Origin: Candidatus Muiribacterium halophilum
Lineage (GTDB): Bacteria > Muiribacteriota > Muiribacteriia > Muiribacteriales > Muiribacteriaceae
Direction: 5' to 3'
Length of the DNA stretch: 42,947 nucleotides
Assembly: GCA_002869225.1 (NCBI GenBank)
Contig: PKTG01000053.1
Location: 1 to 42,947, forward strand
The notes below the pieces were generated by a model. It ran no database searches and was not told where the DNA came from. It saw only the letters and a list, made by a program, of their open reading frames with translations. Both the position numbers and the translations under genes were made by a program. Positions 6,828-14,725 of the stretch are shown piece by piece (positions within the stretch are counted from its first letter, which is position 1; each line of letters starts with the position of its first letter).

Positions 6828-8753
6828 TCATCCAAGTAATGAAAGCACTATCTGAGGCTTGATATTAGCCTGTGCTAACATAGCAGTACCAGACTGTATA
6901 AGAATCTGGTTCTTGGTAAAATCTGAGATCTCGGAAGCCATATCAACGTCTCTTATTCTTGATTCAGAAGCTACCTGATTCTCATAAGCTATATTCAGAT
7001 AATCAACTGATTTTTCAAGTGAGTTCTGATAAGCACCAAGTTTTGCTCTGGATTCTGAGATTATATTAAGAGCATTGTCAAATGCTGTTATTGCTTTTTC
7101 TGCAGATTCCTGAGTCTCAATACTTACATTAAGAGCAAGATTGTTTGATGTTGTTCCGTTATCAAGCTTATCTACTCCGTCAAATGTATTTCCGGCACCA
7201 TAAAGTCCGACTTTAAGACCTAGAGCTTCAGCACTAATGTTTGCAAAGTCTACTGTCAGAGTCTGACCTTCATTGGAACCAATATGGTAAACCTGTCTTG
7301 TATCTCTTACAGAAAGTCTAACAGATAATAATGATACCTGCTCATCTGCATCAAGACCATCAAGAGAAATACTGCCTGCAGCAGCTGTTCCTCCGTTTGT
7401 GACGGAATAAGTATTACCGAATCTTTCAATACCACCATCAACACCAGTTGGGATAGCAGCAAAATGATAGTTTGCTACAGAAGCTGAATCAGTTCCATTT
7501 CCAACTATATCGGTGTTAGCAAGGTCTTCAACACCGTAATCTATGTCCTCATCGACTCTGATTACGAATCCCTTCATCAGACCAGAATCTCTTAATTGAG
7601 ATGATTTAGTATAATCAATAGTATAAGATGTACCTGCTTTAGTATAAGCAGTGGAAAGTTCTTTTTCAGTAAATACATCAGAATCTGATATAAATCTACC
7701 AAGAACTCTGTAAGTCTGTATATCCGAGTTAACTATTGATTCACTTGATATTCCCGGTGGGATAGTTGGGAAAAGTCTCTGGTCTGTTATATTGACTACG
7801 GAGATTATTGTATCAGTACCCGAAGTAAATCTTAGCCATTCAGCAGCTGGATCGGTTGGAATAGCAAAAGAAGTGGAATCCTTTGAATCACCGTTTCCAC
7901 CAAAAAGACCCATTGCTATAGCAACACCATCTGGATCCTGACCGAATGCGATATTAAACTTGGAACCTGAATGTCTTGAAGTAAGAGTTATATAATCACT
8001 ACCGGAGAACGAATGTATACCAGCCTGTACTCCTACGTTAGCAGCGTTTATCTTTCTTACTACATCATTGATGTTATCTTCTTCATTTAGAGCGATAGCT
8101 CTTGAATAGCCGTCGATCTCTATCTGAAGTTCAACATCACCAGTTATTCCAAGATCTTTAAGATCTGATAATGAATCTCCATTGTTATCATTAAATGCTA
8201 CAGTACCGTGTACATTTGAAGCCTCACCGGCCTGTACAACGGTTATTGAATAGTCAGCGTTTGCTACTGTGCCAACTACATCACCTGAAAGCACTCTGCT
8301 ATCCAAACTGTTTGCTACACCAACAGCTTCGCCATTAAGAAGTTTTTTAGTGTTGAACTCAGTATAGTCAGATATTCTATCCATCTCACCAATCAGTTCA
8401 TCAACTTCTTTCTGAAGTCTCTGTCTATCATAAGTTGTGTAGTTATCGTTTGAAGCCTGGACAGCTAGTTTTCTCATCCTGTGTACTACACTGTGTGCAG
8501 TATCCATGACTCCTTCACCAGTCTGTATCATAGAAATAGCATCTTCTGCGTTTCTAATAGCCTGATCAAGTCCACCGATCTGACCTCGCATCTTTTCTGA
8601 CACAGCAAGTCCTGCTGCATCATCAGCTGCTCTGTTGATCCTGAGTCCGGACGAGAGTCTTTCTAAATTCTTATTCATTCCTCTGTTCGTTTTGTTCAGG
8701 TTGCGGAATGCATTTAATGCACTCACGTTATGGTTGATTATTCCTATACCCAT
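6828..8753 (-). CDS. flagellin 3
   Basis: Complete flagellin of 641 residues with the same architecture as flagellins 1 and 2. D0/D1 N-terminal helices lead, followed by the IN-like module (about 207-288, ending AIAMGLFGG), the TDQRLFPTIPPGI motif, and C-terminal helices with NQVASESRIRDVDMASEIS ending QIVLSLLG. The N-terminus is MGIGIINHNVSALNAF. The ATG at 8753 is preferred: an in-frame TTG at 8759 lies only one base from the GGAGG box, while the ATG is 7 nt away. It directly follows the csrA unit, occupying the position of hag in B. subtilis, and is separated from flagellins 1 and 2 by flaG-fliD-fliS. It is more divergent from flagellins 1 and 2 than they are from each other. Confidence 0.96.
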   Translation of the reverse strand: MGIGIINHNVSALNAFRNLNKTNRGMNKNLERLSSGLRINRAADDAAGLAVSEKMRGQIGGLDQAIRNAEDAISMIQTGEGVMDTAHSVVHRMRKLAVQASNDNYTTYDRQRLQKEVDELIGEMDRISDYTEFNTKKLLNGEAVGVANSLDSRVLSGDVVGTVANADYSITVVQAGEASNVHGTVAFNDNNGDSLSDLKDLGITGDVELQIEIDGYSRAIALNEEDNINDVVRKINAANVGVQAGIHSFSGSDYITLTSRHSGSKFNIAFGQDPDGVAIAMGLFGGNGDSKDSTSFAIPTDPAAEWLRFTSGTDTIISVVNITDQRLFPTIPPGISSESIVNSDIQTYRVLGRFISDSDVFTEKELSTAYTKAGTSYTIDYTKSSQLRDSGLMKGFVIRVDEDIDYGVEDLANTDIVGNGTDSASVANYHFAAIPTGVDGGIERFGNTYSVTNGGTAAAGSISLDGLDADEQVSLLSVRLSVRDTRQVYHIGSNEGQTLTVDFANISAEALGLKVGLYGAGNTFDGVDKLDNGTTSNNLALNVSIETQESAEKAITAFDNALNIISESRAKLGAYQNSLEKSVDYLNIAYENQVASESRIRDVDMASEISDFTKNQILIQSGTAMLAQANIKPQIVLSLLG

Positions 8754-8756
8754 TAG

Positions 8757-8772
8757 CAATCCTCCTTGATTG
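8757..8772 (-). promoter_or_regulatory. Shine-Dalgarno hairpin of flagellin 3 (proximal CsrA-type site)
   Basis: CAAUC / GAUUG (5 bp) encloses loop AAGGAG on the minus strand. Compared with AAAUC / GAUUU at flagellins 1 and 2, one A-U pair is replaced by C-G on both sides of the stem, a compensatory change supporting the hairpin. Confidence 0.65.
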
Positions 8773-8777
8773 TTTGT

Positions 8778-8799
8778 CTTCCGGTATCCATACCGGAAG
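8778..8799 (-). promoter_or_regulatory. Upstream GGA-loop hairpin of flagellin 3 (distal CsrA-type site)
   Basis: A perfect stem CUUCCGGUA / UACCGGAAG (9 bp) with loop UGGA on the minus strand. It lies 5 nt upstream of the Shine-Dalgarno hairpin; GGA to GGA is 24 nt. The sequence differs entirely from the fla1 and fla2 hairpins but keeps the shape and the GGA loop. Confidence 0.65.
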
Positions 8800-8888
8800 G
8801 GGTGCTAATGCTTTATTCAGTTTTTGTTTTTTTCGCCTCCTTCCCTTTCTATCGATTTCCCCGATTCACCCAAACCAGGGATTTTCAG

Positions 8889-8936
8889 AAAATAAAAAAA
8901 GTTTACTTAAAGACCAATGACCTTTAAATAAACTTT
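8889..8936 (-). terminator. Strong intrinsic terminator, minus strand
   Basis: In minus-strand RNA, bases 8936-8919 pair with 8915-8898 over 18 consecutive positions (three G-U wobbles) around a 3-nt loop, followed by UUUUUUU-A-UUUU. In plus-strand RNA the wobbles become C-A or A-C mismatches and no U-run follows, so it works only in the minus direction. Confidence 0.85.
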
Positions 8937-8969
8937 CTTATTAAATTTTTTAAAAAATATTGTACTCAT
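8907..8969 (-). CDS. possible 20-residue basic leader peptide
   Basis: A short ORF starting ATG at 8969, coding MSTIFFKKFNKKVYLKVIGL, with six lysines. AAGGAU lies 7 nt before the ATG, the same spacing as in the flagellin genes, and that AAGGA is also the loop of the second AGGA hairpin. The stop codon lies inside the 3' arm of the terminator stem, so a ribosome finishing this ORF would block terminator folding. It may simply be chance in an AT-rich RNA, and no homologue is recognised. Confidence 0.3.
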   Translation of the reverse strand: MSTIFFKKFNKKVYLKVIGL

Positions 8970-8971
8970 AT

Positions 8972-9011
8972 TAACATCCTTGTTATATGTTTACAAAGCT
9001 ATCCTTAGCTT
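8972..9011 (-). promoter_or_regulatory. Tandem AGGA-loop hairpins (CsrA-type pair)
   Basis: Hairpin 1 (8996-9011) is AAGCUA-AGGA-UAGCUU, a perfect 6-bp stem. Hairpin 2 (8972-8985) is UAACA-AGGA-UGUUA, whose core ACAAGGAUGU is identical to the flagellin 2 distal site. Both are read on the minus strand. Binding by CsrA is inferred. Confidence 0.6.
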
Positions 9012-9067
9012 CTGAATATCTATCGTCTTCCTTAAAGGAAAACTTTAATTTTTTTATCTGTTATCTT

Positions 9068-9097
9068 ATTATAACTCTTTTTTTCTTCTTTTGTCAA
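9068..9097 (-). promoter_or_regulatory. Consensus sigma-70 type promoter
   Basis: On the minus strand TTGACA (9097-9092) and TATAAT (9073-9068) are both perfect hexamers with an 18-bp spacer. The expected start of transcription is near 9061. No other promoter this close to consensus was noticed in the window. Confidence 0.8.
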
Positions 9098-9135
9098 ATA
9101 TTATGAATCTGTTGATGCGTTAATGAAAAAGCTTT

Positions 9136-9214
9136 TTTGGGATTTGGGGTTTGGTGTTAGGGGTTTGTGTCGGTTTTGTTCTTCCCAAAATCCAAAGCCC
9201 AGTTTTATCCCAAA
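9136..9214 (-). other. Imperfect long inverted repeat after csrA, G/C-skewed
   Basis: TTTGGGAT (9136-9143) pairs with ATCCCAAA (9207-9214), with a shorter inner pairing TTTGG / CCAAA (9150-9154 with 9192-9196). On the minus strand it lies 17 bp after csrA and is followed by AAAGCTTTTT, so it may end the flgM-csrA operon. The plus strand is rich in G-runs (GGG, GGGG, GGGG). Apart from this and the RNA unit described, nothing else is seen in the 477-bp gap. Confidence 0.35.
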
Positions 9215-9230
9215 TTCCTAATTTTTATCG

Positions 9231-9476
9231 TTATTTCTTTTTATTTTTCTTAATAAGATCCTCTATCTGCTTAAGATTATTTACTTTTACATTACTCTTA
9301 GCTGCTGCTTCATTTTCTCTCTGTATCTCTTCATAGACTTCCTTTCTATGAACTGAAACACTCTTAGGTGCCTTTATACCAAGTTTTATCTGATCACCTT
9401 TTATATCAACAACTACGACTTCTATATCATCAGCTATTATAATACTTTGGTTTTTCTTTCTGGTAAGAACTAACAT
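9231..9476 (-). CDS. csrA: carbon storage regulator CsrA
   Basis: Homodimeric RNA-binding protein that recognises GGA motifs in hairpin loops and typically blocks translation of flagellin and other mRNAs. It begins [14 protein letters not shown] and holds the conserved [21 protein letters not shown], whose His-Arg pair is the RNA-contacting site in known CsrA proteins. At 81 residues it has a Lys/Asn-rich C-terminal extension compared with E. coli CsrA (61). Extended C-termini occur in CsrA proteins that are controlled by FliW. Its start overlaps the fliW stop by one base (TGATG), so the two are translationally coupled. Likely targets are the three flagellin leaders described here. Confidence 0.97.
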   Translation of the reverse strand: MLVLTRKKNQSIIIADDIEVVVVDIKGDQIKLGIKAPKSVSVHRKEVYEEIQRENEAAAKSNVKVNNLKQIEDLIKKNKKK

Positions 9477-9949
9477 CAGTCATTGTCCTCCCCAGAATCA
9501 TTGTTTTCCATTTTCGATTTATTTTGCATCTCTTCTAATATTTTATGTTTTAGATGATGTTCAGGATTGACCGAAATAACCTGTTTAGCTACTTTTTCAG
9601 TATGATTAAACACAATAGGACCTTGAAGATTTGCAGTCATCTTATTTACATCATCAGGTATGACAACAATAGCAAAGATCTCAGTCTTTGAATCTTCTTT
9701 TATCTGTAAATCTTTGGCATCATTCTGATCTATATCAAGAATATACTCATAATAAAAATCCATTGGATTTATAAGAACAAATGCAAGCTCACCATTTTCT
9801 ATTGATTGAAGCCATACAAATATTCCTTCATCCTCTTTTAAAAGTACAAATTTCCTGAAATTCTCAAATCCAAAAATACCATTTTTAAATCTATAGATCT
9901 CTTCAGGTTTGATATCGATCTCACCAAATCGTGAAGTTTTAAGTTTCAT
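9476..9949 (-). CDS. fliW: flagellar assembly factor FliW
   Basis: Protein antagonist of CsrA. In B. subtilis FliW binds flagellin or CsrA, so flagellin accumulation releases CsrA to repress flagellin translation. The 157 residues match the family. Motifs include [30 protein letters not shown] at the N-terminus (residues 7-36), [13 protein letters not shown], and a region [20 protein letters not shown] (about 109-128) that is the best-known FliW signature. It ends in an acidic Asn/Asp-rich tail. It lies between flgL (15 bp upstream) and csrA (one-base overlap), the canonical order. Confidence 0.95.
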   Translation of the reverse strand: MKLKTSRFGEIDIKPEEIYRFKNGIFGFENFRKFVLLKEDEGIFVWLQSIENGELAFVLINPMDFYYEYILDIDQNDAKDLQIKEDSKTEIFAIVVIPDDVNKMTANLQGPIVFNHTEKVAKQVISVNPEHHLKHKILEEMQNKSKMENNDSGEDND

Positions 9950-9964
9950 CTATTTATCCCCCGC

Positions 9965-12007
9965 TTATCGAATAAAATCGACAAGTGTCTTTTGTATTAT
10001 TGTAGCACCCGTTTGAAGAGCAGCTGTTTGAACATTTTCCGCCATCTGCATCTTCATTATTACTTCAGCAATATCTACATCCTCAACATCAGATAATAGG
10101 TTTGTCGTATTTATTCTGACATCATCTAATTTACTCTGAGAAGTCTCCGCAGCAACCGTTCGAGCACCGATCTTGGAACGGTACTTTAATATATTATCAA
10201 AGACTTCATCCAATTTTGCAAGGTTTTCATTGGATAATATCTCATTTTCACCTCTGTACAGATTATCTCTTATATCCATGACTACCTGAAATACACCTAT
10301 ACTTTCAGGATCTGATATTTCATTAGGATATCCTGTATACTTATTATCATACTTAGAGACCATTCCAAGACCCGAGAATATCTCACCTTCACGATCCTCA
10401 ATATTCATCTTTCCAGGATGAAGTGATCTTAATACAAGTCTGAAAGTTCCTGGAGAATTTATTTCCTCTTCAACAGATGCTCTAACGCCAACATCCTTAT
10501 CATTTATTCTCTTCGCTAGTTTGTCTATTGTATCTACAGCAGGATCAATATCGATTATAGCACCATTAACTACAACTCTACCTTCTTCAATATTAGGTAC
10601 TGTTGATAAAAGTGCGTTTCTTGAGTTTACCGTAACACCACTCTCTATTTTATTAAGCATATGCATTGAATCAAGTATGTTAGACCCTTCACCTCCAGGT
10701 GCTCCACCAAGATTCACACCAAGTCCTGAGAAAAATCCCATATTACCGAAACCATTAATATCACCCTTTTCCTCAATATCAATAAAATGACCTTTATCTG
10801 CTTTTATACTAAAAGTACCATTTATTGAATCGTATTCAAATTTATCTATATGAACATCTTCATCATTAGCAACATCATTCATAAACTGACGTACTGTAGC
10901 ATAATCCGATAAAACAAACTGTTTTCCGTTTATTATGACTTCACCTGTTGGTGTTGAAGGAAAACCAAATGCTCCAAACCCGTCTATATCCGGATTTATA
11001 AAAACTGGTGTTGTTGTTGTCTTTTCACTTTTTTTATCATCATCAAACATAACTATCTTCTTTCCTGAATCTTCTGCTTCAAATTTAAGTCTGTAAACAG
11101 GTGCGTTATCTATCACCTCTTTTTCAACACTTGCTTTTACACCTACACCTTTATCATTTACCTTATCCGCAATATCCTGTATAGAATCATTATCAGCATT
11201 GTAAGTTATTGCTGCCATATATCCCCCTTCTATACCAATTGTGAAGGTTGTTGGATTTCCAGGAGCAACAGGAGAAGTTATCAGTCCATTTAGATTAGCA
11301 GCATCGTTTAAAGGTACTGTACTATCGGATATATCCATTATACCCGAGGTAATTGCATGTGTATCAGCTGAAAAAATATTATTTCCTGTATCGTTGACTG
11401 TAAGATCAAGAGACTGCTGGATCTGTCGATTTAGACTGGCTGAATCTCCTACATATTTGACCCTGGTTATACTGTTCATATTAAGGTTTTTTCTATCCTC
11501 TTTATCCGGATCAAGATAATCCAGCGCTGTAACATTTCCACTTTCACCAGACTCTGAACCTAACACTTCCTGAAAAGGAGCATCTCGAGTCTCAGCACCT
11601 GAAAAAATAAAATCACCTTTAAAATCAGTATTTGCTGTATCTATAAGACCGTTTAGAAGCTGATCGACTTCTCTTGCTATAGCATCTCTATCTTCCTGAT
11701 CAAGAGTGTCGTTTGCTCCATAAATAGCAGATGTTCTTATCTGATTTATAAGATCCACGCTATGACCCAAAGCTTTATCGCATGTATCAAGAAACTGTAT
11801 ACCATCATCAATGTTTCTTATAAACTGCTCACTTTCAGTTATCTTTGTTCTAAAATGCATACCAAGTACTGTATTTATAGGATCATCTTCGGCGAGAACA
11901 TATTTTTTTCCTGTAGATAATTGATTTGAATATTTATCCATCCTTGATAAAGATTTTTGAATATTATATAAAACATTATTGGACATCATATTATTTGTTA
12001 TTCTCAT
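9965..12007 (-). CDS. flgL: hook-filament junction protein FlgL (enlarged)
   Basis: HAP3, which joins the hook to the filament. The N-terminus MRITNNMMSNNVLYNIQKSL and a DxF-x-G-x-FIFSGA-type motif (DFKGDFIFSGAETRDAPF) identify it. The C-terminal D0 helix (DVDIAEVIMKMQMAENVQTA, ending TLVDFIR) is typical of the flagellin superfamily. At 680 residues it is about twice the usual 300 or so. The insert holds three IN-like modules (about residues 246-325, 352-428 and 475-547) similar to those in FliD and FlgK. It lies 8 bp after flgK and 15 bp before fliW. Confidence 0.95.
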   Translation of the reverse strand: MRITNNMMSNNVLYNIQKSLSRMDKYSNQLSTGKKYVLAEDDPINTVLGMHFRTKITESEQFIRNIDDGIQFLDTCDKALGHSVDLINQIRTSAIYGANDTLDQEDRDAIAREVDQLLNGLIDTANTDFKGDFIFSGAETRDAPFQEVLGSESGESGNVTALDYLDPDKEDRKNLNMNSITRVKYVGDSASLNRQIQQSLDLTVNDTGNNIFSADTHAITSGIMDISDSTVPLNDAANLNGLITSPVAPGNPTTFTIGIEGGYMAAITYNADNDSIQDIADKVNDKGVGVKASVEKEVIDNAPVYRLKFEAEDSGKKIVMFDDDKKSEKTTTTPVFINPDIDGFGAFGFPSTPTGEVIINGKQFVLSDYATVRQFMNDVANDEDVHIDKFEYDSINGTFSIKADKGHFIDIEEKGDINGFGNMGFFSGLGVNLGGAPGGEGSNILDSMHMLNKIESGVTVNSRNALLSTVPNIEEGRVVVNGAIIDIDPAVDTIDKLAKRINDKDVGVRASVEEEINSPGTFRLVLRSLHPGKMNIEDREGEIFSGLGMVSKYDNKYTGYPNEISDPESIGVFQVVMDIRDNLYRGENEILSNENLAKLDEVFDNILKYRSKIGARTVAAETSQSKLDDVRINTTNLLSDVEDVDIAEVIMKMQMAENVQTAALQTGATIIQKTLVDFIR

Positions 12008-12015
12008 AAATCCTC

Positions 12016-14667
12016 CTAACTAACAAGACCAATAATAGTCTGAAGCATCTCATCCTGTGTAGTTATTATTTTAGCAGCAGCGTTGTATGCATGTTGAAAC
12101 TTTACCATATTAGACATCTCTTCATCTAAAGATACTCCTGATGTCTGCTCTCTTATATTATCGAGTTTTTGCATCAAAAGATCCTGATTATCTTTGATCC
12201 TGCCTGAGTCGTTGGCTTTTGTACCTATCTCCGAGATAGTCTGATTAAAATATTCATTATAGGTTGCGGTGCCATCACTCATCGTAAGATCAAACTTCAG
12301 TTTTGCTATATCAAGTGCATTTGTTCCTGATCCAACACCTTCTGACACAGGAAGACCTTTTGAATCGGTATTATACGGGTCCTTTGAAGCAGTAGCCAAT
12401 CTTTTAACATCGAGTTGCATCTCACGATCCACAGAAAGGGATCTTGCTGCAAATCTCTGAGGTTGTCCATCAACTACACCTTTATAATTTTCAAAGAAGA
12501 TCCTCTGACTTTTTCCATCAGAACCAAATCCCTCAAAATGTAATGAGTTTATATTTTTTGCAACCGTGTATGCGAGTTCATCAAGATTATTCATATATTT
12601 AGATACTATCTCATCTCTCGCTTCAAGCAATCCTTTTATCTTTCCACCAGAAAATAGTTTTCTTACTGTTATGTTTGCAAAACCTTTTTCTCTAAGATCA
12701 AATGTTATATCAGATACAAATCCTTCTACCCTATTTGAACCCCATGTATAATCCGAACCATTAAAATTGAACAGAGCATCTTCCGGTTTAAGATCCAGAG
12801 GTCCGATCTGATTGTATGTACCTTCTTTTATTCCAAGATCCTCAAGAAGATTTCCACCTGCTGTCTTTCTAACAGCCCATTCTCTGTCATCTTCAGTATG
12901 AATATAAAGTCGCGAATTTCCTTCCTTGTCCTCTATGACTTCTGCAACAGCATCAGTGTTTGAAGCACTAAGCTGTGAGTTTATCTCATCTTTTATGAGT
13001 TCAAGAGAATCGTTTGTATCGTTTATAGTTATAGTTGCAATATCTCCATCCATATCCTCTATCTCAAAGGTAGTAGGAACAACATTTGAAAGTCCTCTTT
13101 CATATTTATCAACTATTGGCTCCTCTGATATCATATTACCCATTATTACTGGTCCACCTGCAGGAATAGAATTGCCGTAATCTATTCCCAGAGCTGTAAG
13201 AATACCACTTCCTGTATCATCTATCTCAAAATTATAGTCTCCGTTATCACTTTCAAGTGCTATTCTATAAGTTCCATCATCCAGCTCTTCTATCTGAGCT
13301 CTAACATCTATATCTTCTTTGTTAATATTTTCAACGATCTCTTCTAAAGTCTGTGTAGGAGTCACGGTTATAGATGTACCATCAAGATCAAAGCTTCCTG
13401 GACCAAATCCAAGTGCTGCATCCTTTTCAGTAAATGCTACACTTCCGGCCATACCATTTACCATTCCTATTTTTCTAAGAAAGTTTGAAGTACCTGTCTT
13501 TAATACTATCTTATTTTCAATACCAGAATTATTCGCTTCAAGAACAAGTCTGTTCTCATCAAGCGAAGCTGTAACTCCGGTACCGGAATCGTTTATATAT
13601 TTCACTACATCATTTAACGTATCCTTCTCAGCATCTATATAGATATCAACCCCATTAATATTAAAAGATCCGGATGTTATTTTAGGATCATTATCCACAG
13701 ATGCCAATGCTCTTTCTTCGTAGACAATAGAATCAGTTGCTTCTAATTTTTGAGCTTGAGCAAGTCTCTTTACTTCAACCGCGTGAGATTGGTTAGCAGT
13801 AGAAGAATTAGCGAATACTGAAAGAACGTCAGTGTTTGATGAAAGAGGTATAAAATCTTTTTCCCATCTGACATCAACAAGTTCCTCGTTTACATCATTT
13901 CTTGTAACTTCGAGTTTATTAAAATAATCTCCCTGAATTATTGGTTTACCATTTACCGTAACTACTATCTCATCCTCGGTGTCTGTTATTGTCTTGATAT
14001 TTATAAGCTGGGAAAGTTCTCCTAGTATCACATCTCTTCTATCTAAAAGGTCGTTAGGATTCTGATTCAGGTTCTTAACATTTGCTATCTGTTTATTTAA
14101 TTTAGCAGTTTCCTCAACCAGTCTATTTACCTGATCTACTCTTTCTATGATCTCATCGTTAAGATTATCTCTTAGAGTATAAAGTTCTTCATGAGCCTGA
14201 GAAAAAGCGTTGGCAAGAGAAATTCCATTTTCTATTACGACCTGTCTTGTAGCAGGAGTCTCAGGATCATTTGCAGCATCCTCAAGAGATTGCCAGAATT
14301 TATCGAGAACAGAACGGATACCATCCTCTGAAGGTTCATTAAAAAATAGTTCTACCTGTTGAAGATTTGAATATACAGATTCATATCTTGTGAATTTCTG
14401 TTGTTCATTATATATTAGATTATCCAGAAATTGATCTTTCAGTCTATTTATCTGAGCCGCTTCAACACCGGTACCAATCTGACCAGCATATGCAAGTGAT
14501 TGTAGACTAGGAGTAGTAAAAGGAGAAGTTGCTACGAGATCTGCTCTCTGCCTTGTATAACCTTCAGTATTCGCATTAGCGATGTTATGAGCAGTAACGT
14601 TTAGTGAGGTTGCCGCGGTCAATACACCACGTTTACCTATTTCAAGTCCCATAAATGTTGACATCAT
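12016..14667 (-). CDS. flgK: hook-filament junction protein FlgK (enlarged)
   Basis: HAP1, the junction protein next to the hook. The N-terminus FMGLEIGKRGVLTAATSLNV plus NIANANTEGYTRQRADL is the rod/hook-protein signature. The C-terminal TSGVSLDEEMSNMVKFQHAY followed by AAKIITTQDEMLQTIIGLV is the FlgK C-terminal signature. At 883 residues it is far longer than the usual 450-650. The extra region carries IN-like modules at about 329-404, 420-494 and 532-612, each ending in a motif like FLRKIGM, ILTALGI or LLEDLGI. ATG codons at 14667 and 14664 both fit the preceding AGGAGAGGG; the first is given. Confidence 0.95.
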   Translation of the reverse strand: MMSTFMGLEIGKRGVLTAATSLNVTAHNIANANTEGYTRQRADLVATSPFTTPSLQSLAYAGQIGTGVEAAQINRLKDQFLDNLIYNEQQKFTRYESVYSNLQQVELFFNEPSEDGIRSVLDKFWQSLEDAANDPETPATRQVVIENGISLANAFSQAHEELYTLRDNLNDEIIERVDQVNRLVEETAKLNKQIANVKNLNQNPNDLLDRRDVILGELSQLINIKTITDTEDEIVVTVNGKPIIQGDYFNKLEVTRNDVNEELVDVRWEKDFIPLSSNTDVLSVFANSSTANQSHAVEVKRLAQAQKLEATDSIVYEERALASVDNDPKITSGSFNINGVDIYIDAEKDTLNDVVKYINDSGTGVTASLDENRLVLEANNSGIENKIVLKTGTSNFLRKIGMVNGMAGSVAFTEKDAALGFGPGSFDLDGTSITVTPTQTLEEIVENINKEDIDVRAQIEELDDGTYRIALESDNGDYNFEIDDTGSGILTALGIDYGNSIPAGGPVIMGNMISEEPIVDKYERGLSNVVPTTFEIEDMDGDIATITINDTNDSLELIKDEINSQLSASNTDAVAEVIEDKEGNSRLYIHTEDDREWAVRKTAGGNLLEDLGIKEGTYNQIGPLDLKPEDALFNFNGSDYTWGSNRVEGFVSDITFDLREKGFANITVRKLFSGGKIKGLLEARDEIVSKYMNNLDELAYTVAKNINSLHFEGFGSDGKSQRIFFENYKGVVDGQPQRFAARSLSVDREMQLDVKRLATASKDPYNTDSKGLPVSEGVGSGTNALDIAKLKFDLTMSDGTATYNEYFNQTISEIGTKANDSGRIKDNQDLLMQKLDNIREQTSGVSLDEEMSNMVKFQHAYNAAAKIITTQDEMLQTIIGLVS

Positions 14668-14725
14668 AAAGCCCTCTCCTCTCTCTTATACGACCCTTAC
14701 CTGTTTTTTTATATTTTTTTATTTG

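Larger units (their letters stand above)
8889..9061 (-). ncRNA. Predicted small RNA or fla3 leader RNA with tandem AGGA-loop hairpins
   Basis: An apparent self-contained transcription unit of about 173 nt in the 477-bp gap between csrA and flagellin 3. It starts a few bases after a TTGACA-N18-TATAAT promoter and ends at a strong intrinsic terminator. It carries two AGGA-loop hairpins (8996-9011 and 8972-8985) with GGA triplets 25 nt apart, the same spacing as in the flagellin leaders (24-28). A further GGA sits in the stem of TTCC / GGAA (9028-9040). Possible roles: a CsrA-sequestering RNA like CsrB/RsmY; a leader and attenuator for fla3; or the mRNA of a 20-codon ORF (8907-8969). No experimental support is available, and no match to a named RNA family was recognised. 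Confidence 0.55.

Noticed and set aside
8842-8850. Sigma-28 -10 box (AATCGATAG) for flagellin 3
   Set aside because: No TAAA or similar -35 box at the right distance; the match is too weak to call.
9139-9173. G-quadruplex on the plus strand
   Set aside because: Only three runs of three or more G are present, with a fourth of just GG; no downstream plus-strand gene.
8750-9230. A second protein-coding gene between csrA and flagellin 3
   Set aside because: The only minus-strand ORF with a plausible ribosome binding site is 20 codons; the longer plus-strand frame at 9151-9336 runs over csrA on the opposite strand and has no ribosome binding site or recognisable motif.
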